Both the position numbers and the translations under genes were made by a program. A stretch of 64,000 bases of DNA. It comes from Siderastrea radians. Lineage: Eukaryota > Cnidaria > Anthozoa > Scleractinia > Rhizangiidae. Below the pieces are notes generated by a model. That model searched no databases. It worked only from the letters and a program-made list of their open reading frames with translations, and was not told the DNA's origin. Below are positions 27,601-38,555 of the stretch, in pieces. Positions within the stretch are counted from its first letter, which is position 1, and the number at the start of each line of letters is the position of its first letter. Location of the stretch: positions 248,001-312,000 of the forward strand of contig OZ024894.1 in NCBI GenBank assembly GCA_964017195.1, read 5' to 3'.

Positions 27601-28598
27601 TAAGCACAGTTAAACAGTTTTAAAATCATTCAAATATACCAGATATTTAAACCATCTGCCTTTAAGTGTATGAGAACAAGCACAAATTTCTGTAGTGTGG
27701 AATTTGAGCATGATCTGTTTTATATTGTCGTGTAAACACCTAGAAGACTTGGTGGCTAAAACAGCCTTTTCGGAAAAAGAAAATTTGGCAATCCTAATAC
27801 TCACAGAGGCAAATAAAAGTTGAACGAAGGATAAAATTAAATCACAACATTTACATGAGTGTTCCATCAAGACTTCCATTGGGGTAGGTGATGAAAACCT
27901 TATACCCACTTAAGTTACAAAATCCATTTTTCACGGTGATGTAAGATTTATTCTTGATGTTTAAAGGGTTAAAACTTAATGCAGAATTAATCAAACAGTT
28001 ATACCATGTATGGGTTTCTGTACAATAGTGATTATTGTGACCCAGTACCACTACTGGGGCAAGCTCACACAGGTATGACTTGTACAGTTATGAGATTTTG
28101 TGCTGTAATCATTTAACAAATACAGAGAAACAAGAGGAAATCGGGAGGAACTTGTACCAGAATGAAAATCATGCTGGTATTATGTAAACACCCCCTTAGC
28201 CTAAAGTCGAGCAGCTCTCAAGAATGTTTAACAACATCCTCAGAGACCCAGGGGCAGTAACGCCCTGATTTCATGAGACCGGTCCAAACTCAGACTGGTA
28301 CGATTTTGTTTACATGAGACCGGTCTGAAAGTCAGACTGGCATGAAGTGTTTACCTGAGACCAATCTAAACTCTGTTTGTGTTAATATGGTCCACAACCA
28401 TCCCATCCTTAAAAATCCACTTTATCTATTATCCAACAGCTTGGAATGCTCCAACGCCACTTATTAAACGTGCATACCCAAAACAAATATCTCAGACCAA
28501 TTGGAACCCTGTTCAAGCTTAAGTGGCTCCCCAGTCTGATTTGAAACTGTTCTGAGTCATTCATATTGGTTCAGCAGCAGTGATGAGTTAAACCAGCC
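24700..28598. other. Gene-poor host sequence
   Basis: No confident gene. A possible splice donor follows a lone start codon at 26136-26142 (ATGTCAG then GTAAGTG), and acceptor-like TTTGCAG occurs near 26930-26938, but no downstream coding exon was recognised. These could be 5' UTR exons of a gene outside the window. Confidence 0.35.
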
Positions 28599-28601
28599 TA
28601 A

Positions 28602-28881
28602 GGCCCTGTTTACACAAGTGACTTTATCCCGGGATGGCTTTTATCTCCTCCAAGGGTGACTTTCGTCGCGGTGTCTGGTCATTTACCTGTAAATGTTTAC
28701 ATAATCTGGAGCTGAAATGTGTTCACCCTGGGACGATTTCATCCCGGTCTTCAGCACAGGAATGAAATCGTCCCTTGGTAAACACCATTTCAGCTCCAAA
28801 CCATGTAAAAACTTACGGGTAAATGACCAGACACCGATATGAAAGTCATCTCGGGATGAAATCACCCGTGTAAACACAGCC
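28602..28881. mobile_element. Harbinger-type MITE
   Basis: 280 bp that folds on itself along about 130 bp per arm. Ends are GGCCCTGTTTACAC and, inverted, GGCTGTGTTTACAC, flanked by TAA on both sides. A 3-bp TAA/TWA target and GGCC-type ends fit PIF/Harbinger MITEs. Confidence 0.65.
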
Positions 28882-28884
28882 TAA

Positions 28885-30569
28885 GATGATAATTATTTTA
28901 TACTAGCTTCATGTTTCGTACGTTTCATGTAAACAGAGGTAAGCATTTGGAGTCGATCTGAAGTCGTACCAGCCCAAGTTGGTACCATTCTCATAGACTA
29001 CGAGCAGTCTCTCATTTTTCTCTGGTGCGTGCACACCGACTGTTCTACTATTGGTAATTGCGATAATTAAAATCTGCTTTGTTTTTCTTACAGGTTTTTA
29101 TTCTATCAACCTGATGTCAGGAAAATATGGCAGTTTATTATAAGGGTTTGGTTAAGAAATTTGTACTTTAAGCTATATTCCCAGACACACTTTATCAATT
29201 CAAATAAAAAATTTGAAGAGCAGTTTTGAAATAAGGTTATATATTTTTTTGTCTTTTTCTGCTTAACATTTTGATGTCATTGATTAGTTTGACTGACCCC
29301 ACAATACTACTTAGTGGATGATGTATGAAAAGGGAATGAATCCTGGAGTACACCTTTTAGGGCTTTACTTCAAAATATCTGATGAGCACACCCTCCCCCA
29401 TATCTTTTTTGGGGGAGTATCGCCCCCCCCCACTACTATCCCAGGAATGAAGAGTCAGACCTATTTGATTGAATTCTCTTTATGGGGAAAACTATATCAA
29501 TTGACTGATTCACCACAGTCTGATCCCTTTTTGTCAGTTCATTGCCTGTTAGGTTTCAGACTATTCTGAAATGATTTAGGAAGAGGCTATTCCTTTTGTT
29601 TTTCTTTGGTACCAGATTATGGCAATCAGTAACAATGCTTATTGGTGACAATTTATCAAACCAAAAAGAACTAAAGTCTCGAGATCTACTGCCATCACGG
29701 TCTGAGTTAGTAAGAGAGTGAGTCATAATCTATGCATCAAATAAAGTCACTAGTCATTACTGGACCATTTGTTATTCGCATTGGCAACACTGAAGTCACA
29801 GATTGATTGATTTATTGATTTATTGATTGACTGATTGATTGATTGATTGATTTTTTAATTGGCTGATTGACTGATTTATCAGCCAGTTGGTTGAGTGGTT
29901 GATTGATTGACTGATTGGTACTTAAAACAGATGAATGAATTGATTCACCTGAATTACATGTAAGTAATTACATGCATAATGCTGCACTTCTTCGCATCTT
30001 CCTCTGGCAGTAAAATAATACCAGGCCCCAATGTCATGACATAATTGTAAGCAAATAATTTATTTGTAATTAGCAACTAGTAGGTAAGAAGGCATATTAG
30101 AGAGCAGGACTATTAGAGCTTTTACAGTAATTTAAATTATATTTCATATTAACTCCAGTAAGCTACTCCTTCTGAGTAACTACCACTATTGGACAGTCAA
30201 GAAAGAAAGCAATGTCCTGGTATGTTTTAGGGTTCACTACTTTCTACTATTAATTAAACGTCCCAGGGAATTAATACAAGTAAATAAGGTACATCATCAT
30301 CATCATCATCATCATTCAACTATAGCGTCATTTTACTATATAAGGAGACAAATATGAGAGCGTCTTACACTGTAGAAAACGTATTGCACTATAGTATCCC
30401 GGTTTCAAATCACTTATTGAATGAAGTATTTAAATTGCTTAGATATTTAAGTTTATATTACCTACAACAGAGGCTTATTTAAAATTTATGAAACACTGGT
30501 TCTAATTTGATGAGAGGTGTATTACTAATGATTAACTAATTATTATAATATTGTTTTCCGGTCTCACTT

Positions 30570-30570
<1 letters not shown>
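28885..30570. other. Gene-poor host sequence with microsatellites
   Basis: Contains a degenerate TTGA/TGAT tract at about 29802-29860 and a CAT tract at about 30293-30316. No gene was seen. Confidence 0.4.

Positions 30571-30624
<54 letters not shown>
30571..30624. repeat. TAA microsatellite
   Basis: (TAA)n of about 18 units beside a transposon end that reads inverted to the one near 17688. Confidence 0.95.
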
Positions 30625-30628
<4 letters not shown>

Positions 30629-30907
30629 CACAAAAAAAATTGCCAGAAAAAATTTGTTTGCACAGACAACAATACAAAAAAAAATTGTTTGTCTTGAAAA
30701 AATTTTCATCCCCCCCCCCTCCAAAAAAATAATGGTCCGTCCCTTAAGTTATGGGAAATCTGGCGACCTCTTTCAGATGAAAGGTACAAGCCAGTGAAAG
30801 AAAGGGGTGGGAAAGGGAGGGCAGAAAAACAAAAATCATCCGAAAGAGGCCGCATGGAGTGGAGAACGGGTAAGGAGCATAACAGCGGCGCCATAGGAAT
30901 AACCTAC

Positions 30908-30986
30908 CGTGTCTTCTATCGAAATGATAATGAATTCTATGCGTATGTCTCTCTTATACTCGCTTGGGTAAGACCGCTGTAAATAG
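30908..30986. repeat. 79-bp repeat, left copy
   Basis: Identical by eye to 56910-56988 in the same orientation. The two copies bracket the satellite arrays and the Polinton. The end of this copy also forms a hairpin with following sequence (GGGTAAGACCGCTGTAAATA against TATTTACACCAGTCTTACCC). Confidence 0.8.
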
Positions 30987-31289
30987 TATTGTATTTACAC
31001 CAGTCTTACCCGCACTCCTTTAAGTTATGGGAAATCTGGCGGCCACGTGAGTGAAATATAGCTGACCAGGCAACTACAGAAAACACCACCCCAAAACTCA
31101 AAAGCCCCAAAACTCAAAACAGACCAAACCCAAAAGCACCCAAACTGCGAGATACCCAAACTCAAAAATGAATCCAAGCTAAAAAACAAGGCACGCGGGA
31201 CCTAGCACAAAGGCCCAAAATTAGAAACAAAAAATTAATTCCGTAAAACGAAGAGATGGCACAAGACCAAGAAAAAAGCCGAAAAAATC

Positions 31290-31910
31290 TTGAAACAAAG
31301 GGTGAAGCCTTTTGGGCCTTCTAAACAGGCAATGATGATGGCAAGTGCAAAGTGAAGCGCCACGAGGAACAGACTGATAAATTAAAAAATTTGTCTTGCG
31401 TACCGGAAAAGAAGCGCTGTAATAGTTAATTAAGCGAGGCTTAAGGAAACAGCAAACAAGACACTACGAGAACCAAAATAAAACCCGATAAATCCTGTGA
31501 AAAAGCAGAAGCCTTTAGGGCCTGCTCAAAATAAAAACAATGAAAGGAATATAAAAATATGTAAAAGGAACAAAATAAAAGCAAATTACAAACTCGCAAG
31601 AGAGCAGAAGCCTTTTGGGCCTGTTCAAAAAGAAAACAAATCAAAGTATATGCAAACAACAAAATCCTTTTTGGGCCAGCCCTGCTGAAATAAAAGCAAA
31701 CAAAGGCCTATGCAAACTACAAACAAATACTTCACGCGGAACAAAATAAAAGCCAATTTCATATCGAAAGAGAGCAGAAGTCTTTCAGGCCTGTTCAAGT
31801 AAAAACAAACAAAGGCACCTGCAAACAACAAATCGTAACGAGGACAAAACAAAAGCCAATTAATCTCGTGACAAAGCAGAAACCCTTTGGGCCTGCAACA
31901 GCATAAGAAA
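31290..31910. repeat. Degenerate tandem repeat with GCAGAAGCCTTTTGGGCCTG
   Basis: At least five spaced copies of the AGCAGAAGCC..TTGGGCCTG block, each followed by an A-rich stretch with AACAAA or AATAAAAGC. Period is about 100 bp. The frames over it are low complexity. Confidence 0.7.
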
Positions 31911-32043
31911 ATAACAAAATCTCATGCCGGAAAGTAAGTGAAATAAACATCGGCCATGAACCAAAAAATTATAAAACTTCTAATGCTGAAAATATTAAAC
32001 TAAACACCGGCCATGAGGCAACAATTTATAAAAATGATAAAAC

Positions 32044-32376
32044 ATGGAGCCACTGCCACTCAGTACAAGCTCGACAGAGTCAGGAAACAAAAATTACCGT
32101 GAAACAACTTCTGCTCTGGAGCCACATAACATACCGACAAGGCCAGGGAACAATAGATTTAGCGAAATTAAGCCCCTGCCACTAGCAAAAGCTCGACAGA
32201 GTCAGGAAACAAAAATTGCTGTGAAACAACTTCTGCTCTGGAGCCACACAACATACTGACAAGGCTAGCGAAGAACAATAAATTTAGCGAAATTGAGCCC
32301 CCTGTTGCTAGCATACGCTCGACAGAGCCAGGAAACAAAAATTGCCGTGAAACAACTTCTGCTCTGGAGCCACACA
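32044..32376. repeat. About 120-bp tandem array, left of the Polinton
   Basis: About three units carrying GCTCGACAGAGTCAGGAAAC, AACTTCTGCTCTGGAGCCAC and GAACAATARATTTAGCGAAA. The last unit is cut within GAGCCACACA by the Polinton, and the array resumes at 55773. Confidence 0.9.
32371..32376. other. Target site duplication, left
   Basis: CACACA directly before the first base of the element. The same six bases directly follow its last base at 55773-55778. Confidence 0.95.
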
Positions 32377-32662
32377 AGTAGTAATGTAAGCTCGTATGGC
32401 CCACTGAGCCTCGTTTTGATGTCATGGCCTCGTTTGGATGCAACCGGAACCGGAAGTGACGTCACCGGAAGTGATGGGAACCGGAAATGACATCACCGGA
32501 AGTGTTGTAAAACCGAAAGTGACGTGTTTTGGAATGGGAAACCGCTGGGCAGTCTGAAAAAAGGATCGTGGGCTCAGGGTGGGCAAAAACCGCTGAGAAA
32601 ACGCGGGCTCAAAGTCCAAAGTCCAATTTTTGGAACGGGGATAGGTATAAAAGGGTAAACCC
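32377..32662. repeat. Terminal inverted repeat, left
   Basis: Begins AGTAGTAATGTAAGCTCG and ends with TATAAAAGGGTAAACCC. It matches the inverted right end over its whole length with scattered changes. The right copy carries an extra 16 bp, a local duplication of TGGCCTCGTTTGG. It contains clustered CCGGAAGT and TGACGTCA sites and an inward-facing TATA box at about 32645-32652. Confidence 0.95.
32443..32530. promoter_or_regulatory. ETS/CRE cluster in the left TIR
   Basis: Within about 90 bp there are four to five GGAA cores of the CCGGAAGT type, one perfect CRE (TGACGTCA) and a second half-type TGACATCA, plus TGACGTG. The same cluster is in the right TIR. These are textbook binding cores for ETS/GABP and CREB/ATF families; binding here is inference. 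Confidence 0.6.
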
Positions 32663-32702
32663 TAGAAGAAGCTGGTGGGTGGCCTAAGGAGGAAATACAT
32701 TC

Positions 32703-32828
32703 ATGATTACAACGAGAAGGAAGATGCAAAAGAACCCCGGCCTACGAACTTTAGTCAAGATGATGCTCAACTCCATGAATAACATTAATCAGTCGGTCGG
32801 AGGAGTAAATGGAGGCATTTGCTATTAG
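32703..32828 (+). pseudogene. 41-codon ORF carrying a polymerase motif-B fragment
   Basis: The product contains KNPGLRTLVKMMLNSM, which matches the motif-B region of this element's own polymerase (YNPGLRTLAKMMLNSM, about 34505-34560 on the minus strand), but on the opposite strand and without the following WGKFGQ. It sits just inside the left TIR, about 50 nt after the TIR TATA box, so it could be transcribed. Upstream and downstream codons do not match polymerase. It is read as a short displaced fragment of polymerase sequence, not a functional gene. Confidence 0.55.
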
Positions 32829-32869
32829 TTCCTTTTTTTTTAATATGAGTGTTCCATTTCACGTAATCC

Positions 32870-33003
32870 TATTACGTTCCTTTTGATAATATGAGTGTTC
32901 CTTTTGATGAGTATTCCTTAAAGTTCCTTTTGATAATATGAGTGTTCCTTTTGATGAGTATTCCTTTGAGTTCCTTTTGATAATATGAGTGTTCCTATTT
33001 AAT
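32870..33003. repeat. About 48-bp tandem repeat
   Basis: Three units built on GTTCCTTTTGATAATATGAG and TGTTCCTTTTGATGAGTATT; looser copies continue to about 33190. No coding potential. Confidence 0.85.
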
Positions 33004-33583
33004 GATTCCACGACTCTCTTGTCATAGACCAGCTGGTAACGTTTGTACTCGGGGAAGGTGAAGAGCTGGTAGTGTTTCCTATTTCACGTAATCGTTTGAT
33101 GAGTATTCCTTTTAAGATGAGTGTTCCATTTTGATGAGATGAGTTGAGATGAGTGTTCCTTTTGATAAGATGAGTGTTCCATTTTCACGTAATACAACAC
33201 CATTTGACAAGGAAGACCTCTCCAGAGAACCCTCGCTTGGGACCTGCATCGGGAAGCCAAGGTGTCCTTTGGTCCATGTGGTTATGAGGTGTTAAGGGCC
33301 TTCAGTAAGGCTCCCAAGGCAACAAGCAAGGAAGCAAGTCACAGCCACAGATGACGATAGCGATGCTGGCGATGTGGCTATGAACGTCAAGGTGACTTCA
33401 TGGGCTCTCAGCAAGAGGAGGAACCAGGTCCAAGTGGTCTCGAGAAGAGGCATGGAATCGCAATGACTTGGTATACTCTTAGTCAAGTGTCTCCTTGGTA
33501 TCCATAAGGAAACGTCTGGAAGGTGCCAGGATCCACGACCAAGAACGGTAAGGTGGAGTGCAAATTTGGGCAATCTGGGTTCG
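33004..33583. other. Patchwork of short polymerase-derived pieces
   Basis: 33006-33085 and about 33495-33540 copy the 3' end of the polymerase (33803-33910) in direct orientation. Pieces at about 33255-33290 (FGPCGYE), 33412-33442 (PGPSGL) and 33540-33565 (KNGKVECK) resemble internal or N-terminal polymerase segments on the opposite strand. No intact frame connects them. Confidence 0.6.
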
Positions 33584-33814
33584 TTAATGTTCAATAGAGG
33601 GTCCCCACCATTGTTTTTGACATCGAGTTATTCTTCGCCATTGGTTGTTGTCACGGATCCATTGTTGTAGTTGACGTTGATATGCTCGATTTCTCATTAA
33701 AGGTATGGCAAAGGAACTGTAGAATGGGGTTGGTGGTGGTGGCGCCAAATGTTCTCGATCACACTGTTCACATTCGATGATCTTGTTGGGACAACATTTC
33801 TCACTGGTATCCAT
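33584..33814 (-). CDS. Small cysteine-containing protein overlapping the polymerase end
   Basis: A 76-residue frame starts at the ATG at 33814 and overlaps the last 14 nt of the polymerase frame. It has a CC...C..C cluster near residues 7-18 (CCPNKIIECEQC), a proline run, and a basic/aromatic tail rich in Gln, Arg and Trp. The frame extends upstream to 34120, but that part is antiparallel-frame noise over the polymerase. There is no recognised family. The compact start/stop overlap is like other genes in the element, but the region borders the rearranged left end, so it may be fortuitous. Confidence 0.3.
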   Translation of the reverse strand: MDTSEKCCPNKIIECEQCDREHLAPPPPTPFYSSFAIPLMRNRAYQRQLQQWIRDNNQWRRITRCQKQWWGPSIEH

Positions 33815-36800
33815 AAGGGTAGGTTTGAAAGGTGTGTGGATCCACGACTCTCTTGTCATAGACGAGCTGGTAACGTTTGTACTCGGGGAAGGTGAATAGT
33901 TGATAGTGTTTGGGATCGCGCACGATCTGGTAGGTCTTGACGACTTGGGTTTGGCGGGCTTTGAGGAGTGGCTTCTGGATTTCGTCCAGGACATTCTGAC
34001 GCATGATGTGGTAGTTGAGTTGGGTTTTGCCTTCGCTGTTAAGGCGGAACCCCCGCACCTTGCACTCAACGTGACCATTCTGGGTTTGGTACCCATAGTT
34101 CTTGGGGCCCCCTGAGACAAATTCTACGATGTAATCCTCCTTGCCCAATTCACTCGTAAAGTCGCCGAGGTAATTGCCCAAGACCGGGGTTGATTGATTC
34201 TCGTCTGTGTAATAGATGACGGAGTCCGTGTCGTAGTAGAGGACTCTTTCCCCCAGCTTCTCTAATGCCTCGTAGAGTCGGAGTCGGGCCCAACAGGTAG
34301 TGAAACAGGCTACAAAGATGTTCAGGTTAGGTGAGACAGGGATGTCTTCGTCTTGGTACTGGTAATGCACCTCCACTAATTGGTCATTGATAACGGATAC
34401 GTGCTGTACATCCAAACTACTGGTATTTAGGAAACGGTGGAAAGCTTGAGGGTCATCAAACGTTTGGACTTGGGTCTTGTTAAGACGTTGTCCAAACTTG
34501 CCCCACATGGAATTGAGCATCATTTTAGCGAGGGTACGCAGCCCCGGGTTGTATTCGATTTTGTCATAGTCCAGGCGGATGCCTTCATGCTTGTAATAAT
34601 CTTCAATGTAGGCCTGTCTTTGTTCTTCTGTTTCTACTCCGGTGGGCCACCCACTGGCTTCTTGCTTGATTTTCAACCAGGTGTTGACGTAATCGCGGAA
34701 CAATCCTTCACACGTCTCGTCAAAATGCCAAACTTCATAGATGTACTGGATTTCGTACCCTAAGTCCACCGCTTTAGATAATTCCGGGGTACACCATGTT
34801 CCAGTCAGGGCCCGCTGTTCGTCGGTGTGCACACATTCTGCGCATCTCTCTAATGGTCGTTTGGGTATCTCTTGTTCCACACAGGCAGCACAGAGGGGAA
34901 AAAGGAGTTTTCCTTCATGACGGTAAGGCAGGACAGGGTGGTAGAGGTGACGTGGCGGCAGGACTTTGCATTGGACGAGGCCAAAGTAGAAACTGATGTC
35001 CGTGTGACCCGGATTGAAGATGACACGAGGATGCCCTTTGGGGTACACACAGGTCTTGTTCACCCATGGGTACAAGGAGGTGACATCGATGTAATGTATT
35101 TGTTGACTGGGCGTCACGCGATGGTACAGTTTCACGGCATTGGTACGACCCCCCCCAGAAAGCGTCTCGAGGTTGAAGAGGTTCTGTCAAATCGAGGTTC
35201 CCCAGGTACGTTCGGATGTCCAATGAGGTGTCTTTGAGACGGGACCAATCACATTCCCACATTTCCACGACTGTGAACCCTCGCTCTCTAAATTGTTGGA
35301 TCCTTTGCTGGGTGGTCTCGTAGACATCTTGCATGGTTCGTTCATAGTGACGTAGATGGCTTTCGTGACGAATGGGGAAACAGCGAGGACACCCATGCCA
35401 GAAACACCCGTGAAATTCGTAGACGGTGTTGGTACTGGCATCGAAACCATCGACATGGAAGTCAGTGCCAGGGATGCGATACTCGCCGGCATTGCGGGCA
35501 TGTTGAATGGTCTGTTGTTGTTGGGCACACCAGGTTAACCATTCCATGGCCACCTTGGAATAGTTGATATTGTTCTTCCAACCACGAACGGGTTCACTGG
35601 CAATACTGTTGGGGATCATGCGGTTCATCCGTAAATCGCGGTTACAAGCAGAGGCAATGGTGATGTGGTCGAAGGGATTGAAGCCCGTTAGCGTTTCAAA
35701 CAACCGTTTGAATGTCAAGCAGCCTTCTTTCAAGAGACGTACATCGGATTTGCAGTACTTAACCAGTTCTTTGCGGAAGTCAAAGACTTTGTCGCGTTTC
35801 TCTTGATGCCAGGTTTCTAAGGCTTGCTTGCCTTCGGGGGACATGGTTTCAGGCATGTAGTAATCGAGGGCCGGGATGGGTCCTACGTAGTTTTGATGGT
35901 CTGGATGATTGAACTTGTGGGGGAAATACCCTTTACAGAGTTCTGTCAATCCAAAGGTTTTGGGAAACGCGGACAGAGGCATCTGGAAGAAACTCAATGA
36001 GTCGATGAAGCGGATACGGTCATGTTGGACTTGCAAGAGTTTACACCCGTTCCGGAGTTGTTGAACGATCCGGTTGTCACCATAGTATTGATGAATGATA
36101 AAGTAACCATCGTACCCTTGGAAGTTATGGGCCAGGACATTGACTTGACGGGTATCGTTGAGTGTCAAGGTATCCAGCCATTCCAGGAAATCGCGCAGAC
36201 AATGCTCACCTACGAACTCAACGGGACGATCGTCGTCTTCGGTTTCGGCCACGACGAGATTAGCGATGTGTTGTTCCTTGGGTTGCATGGCTTCAATATC
36301 AAAGAAGACATGCAAGGGTGGTATGCTGTCTTCCTCCTCCTCGGGTGTGGCATCCACACCCGCCCTACGTTTAGCGGGTGGTCCTCCAGACCGTTTCCTC
36401 TTTTTTTTCTTCTTGTCTTGAGTAGCTATTTGGATGAAACAGCGATGGGTGTCGCCGTCCACGTACTCATGACAGGAGGGGCAATCAATATATCCACATA
36501 GATGTTTTTCAATCTTGTCTAATCCAACTTCCTGCTTGCCACATTTAGGACAGCGACGGCGTCGAAAGCAGACGGAGGAGTCTAGGTTGCTCACGGGTTT
36601 GCCCGCGTGGTCCTTGACGAGATGCATTTGGAAACAGGTGTCTCCAAAAAAGTCCCGATGACATTGTTGGCAACGTTGAGTGGCTTTCTGGCCTCGAGGA
36701 TACGCCTCCAGGAAATCGGGACACTCTTTTTCGCAACAGGCCCTGCAATGGCCTTTTTGTTTGGTGCATCGATGACGTCCCTCATTTTCATAGGGTTTCC

Positions 36801-37920
36801 AACAATGGGCACAAACATAACTGGACCCGAAAAATCCTGGCAACTTGGTAATGACATCATAATGGCCTTTCTCGTGCAACAGGATGAGTTGTTTGTCTTG
36901 AAGGGGACCAAAGGTCGTGATGTGAAAAGAACGGTCGGCATCCACCAACAGGATCTGGTAACCGGCCAGGGAAGGAGTGGTACTGAATTGGGTCAAGGCA
37001 TCGTAGCCACAAGGACCGAAGGGTACGTTGGCCTCGTGATGGAGGAAGAGAGCCATTTCTTTTTGGATTTTCCGTCCTTGTCGAATGGACGACCATTTCG
37101 GGTGATTGTCCAAGCGAGCTTTGGCGGTGACGAGGGCTCTGGCACAGCAGAGTTCATCCCTGTTTTGAATGTGGATAATGGAACGTTTCTGGCCTATTAA
37201 ATTTCGGAGAGGCTGATGCCCAGGTTTCTCCTGGCGTCGGCGACCGGTTCCTTGAGGGGCATGATGGACTTGAGTAATGGAGACTTGAAAGGAGTCGTCC
37301 ATTTCAAATTGTTCGTTGCTATTCAAGGCTTGGGCTAAACGTTGGAACAAAGCCTCGACACGGTCGCCGCCTTGGCGCCATTCTCCTGCTCGTAATCCCC
37401 AGCCCTGAAAATTATTATGGAGTCTGTTGGAGGCGATAGTGAAGTAGAGGCGATCTTGATCGTGGAGGGCAGGTGTGGTGGTGGTCAACACTTGATTCAC
37501 CGCGCGACGTAACCCCTCTTGGAGAGCTTGAGTAATGTTTTGACCTGGAATCAAGTTGCCCCTTTGGCGTAACTGGGTATTGAAATGACGTTCACGCACT
37601 CCCAGACGGTTGCTCAAACGATCGACATAGGGTTCGAGTTCAAACTCGAAGACACCCTCCGTATTGGCATCCAAACCTCCCCCACTTTGTTGAAGGAGAT
37701 GGGTTTGAAAGGCACGTTGCCGTTCGAAGCGATCCAACGCCTCTTCACAAATCTCATCACTGTCCGCCATGTCTTCGGTGCATAACAAAGGTTCATGAGA
37801 GGAATTTGCTGCCGTCTCTTCTTCTGGCTCTGAATCGGACATCTCTAGTCCAAGCAATGACATCATCTCATGGGGGTCGAGGCCACTAGGCCCCGCTTCG
37901 TCTTCTTGGCGAGAGGACAT
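33801..37920 (-). pseudogene. polB: Polinton family-B DNA polymerase, frameshifted
   Basis: Replicative, protein-primed-type DNA polymerase. From the start at 37920: acidic N-terminus with LLCTE (residues 45-49), a cysteine/histidine-rich block (about 365-500), then 3'-5' exonuclease motifs FFDIEA (D541/E543), NFQGYDGYF (D604) and YCKSDV (D726), and the YEFHGCFWHGC block (about 830) typical of Polinton polymerases. The palm follows in another frame: SLYP motif A (near 35087), the KMMLNS motif B (about 34505-34530) and YDTDS motif C (34221-34235). The switch occurs at a run of eight Cs, 35149-35156, one base out of register with the downstream frame. It is either a real one-base lesion or a homopolymer sequencing error. 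Combined length is about 1370 codons, normal for the family. Confidence 0.93.
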
Positions 37921-38159
37921 GATCAGATGAACTCACTCGAGGTTGGAGCTCTGTTTTTTATAGAGAACCAAAATGTCACGTGGGAGGGGAAGGAGCCAAT
38001 CACTAAACAGGGTGCCCCCCTGAGAGGGGGTGCCCTAGGGAGGGGTGGGACGAGGTGGGGGGACCCCCCTCCCCCCTCTCTAGTTAGGACCCCTGGTGCA
38101 TCACGGGAACGAATGAGAGACTATAAAAGAGATCGCCCCTCGAGGTCAACCATCTCAAG
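37921..38159. promoter_or_regulatory. Divergent promoter, polymerase and plus-strand gene
   Basis: Minus side: CCAAT (37996-38000), E-box CACGTG (37977-37982) and TATAAAAAAC (read from 37962 to 37953) point at the polymerase start. Plus side: TATAAAAG (38122-38129) lies about 30 nt before the ATG at 38160. A GC-rich palindromic block with GGTGGGGGGACCCCCC lies between. The minus-side module recurs, inverted, at 53340-53450. Confidence 0.75.
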
Positions 38160-38555
38160 ATGGACTCTAGTCTAGAGAAGCTGTTAGGAGAGTTTGAGGG
38201 ATTTCAAGTCGAACAAGTTTTAAATGAAGTTAAGAAGTGGAGTATGGACGACCGAGACATCCGGGAGTTTGGGGAAGCGCTGTTGGAGGAGAGAAGGAAA
38301 AGGAGGCAGCTCGCCCAAGCAGCCCAAGCAGCACGGCACACGTACATTGAACAGAACTGGAACCCGGGCTGCTACCCGCAACTCACCACCGAGTGGTACA
38401 TCCGGGGCCTCGACTTTTGCTGGACCAACTGGCACCACAAATTCAAGAGGCCCCAGACACCTCCGCCAGCACCGCCCCCGCCCTCGCCCGAGGTCTCCCG
38501 AAAGGTGCAACCAATGCGGTCACCAAGCCCCGACGAGCTCCCTACAAAGCGATGA
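38160..38555 (+). CDS. Unknown helical protein, possible N-terminal part of the next ORF
   Basis: A 131-residue frame starts 30 nt after a TATA box. It has an N-terminal amphipathic helix-rich half (LEKLLGEFEGF, then EALLEERRKRRQLAQAAQAA), an aromatic middle (YIRGLDFCWTNWHHKF) and a Pro-rich tail (PPPAPPPPSPE). Residue usage looks like a real protein, unlike the overlapping +1 frame. It ends at the point where the acidic and basic coding stretch of the next frame begins, so the two may form one product through a frameshift, a short intron or an assembly error. No family was recognised. Confidence 0.65.
   Translation: MDSSLEKLLGEFEGFQVEQVLNEVKKWSMDDRDIREFGEALLEERRKRRQLAQAAQAARHTYIEQNWNPGCYPQLTTEWYIRGLDFCWTNWHHKFKRPQTPPPAPPPPSPEVSRKVQPMRSPSPDELPTKR

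Noticed and set aside
31290..32376. CRISPR-like array
   Set aside because: Units are tandem satellites with similar, not unique, spacers, in a eukaryotic genome; no cas genes.
33815..34120. Upstream extension of the small frame at the polymerase end
   Set aside because: It lies over well-conserved polymerase sequence in another frame and has no motif of its own.
36022..37200. Plus-strand frames of 159 and 197 codons opposite the polymerase
   Set aside because: They are antisense shadows of the conserved minus-strand exonuclease and zinc-rich regions.
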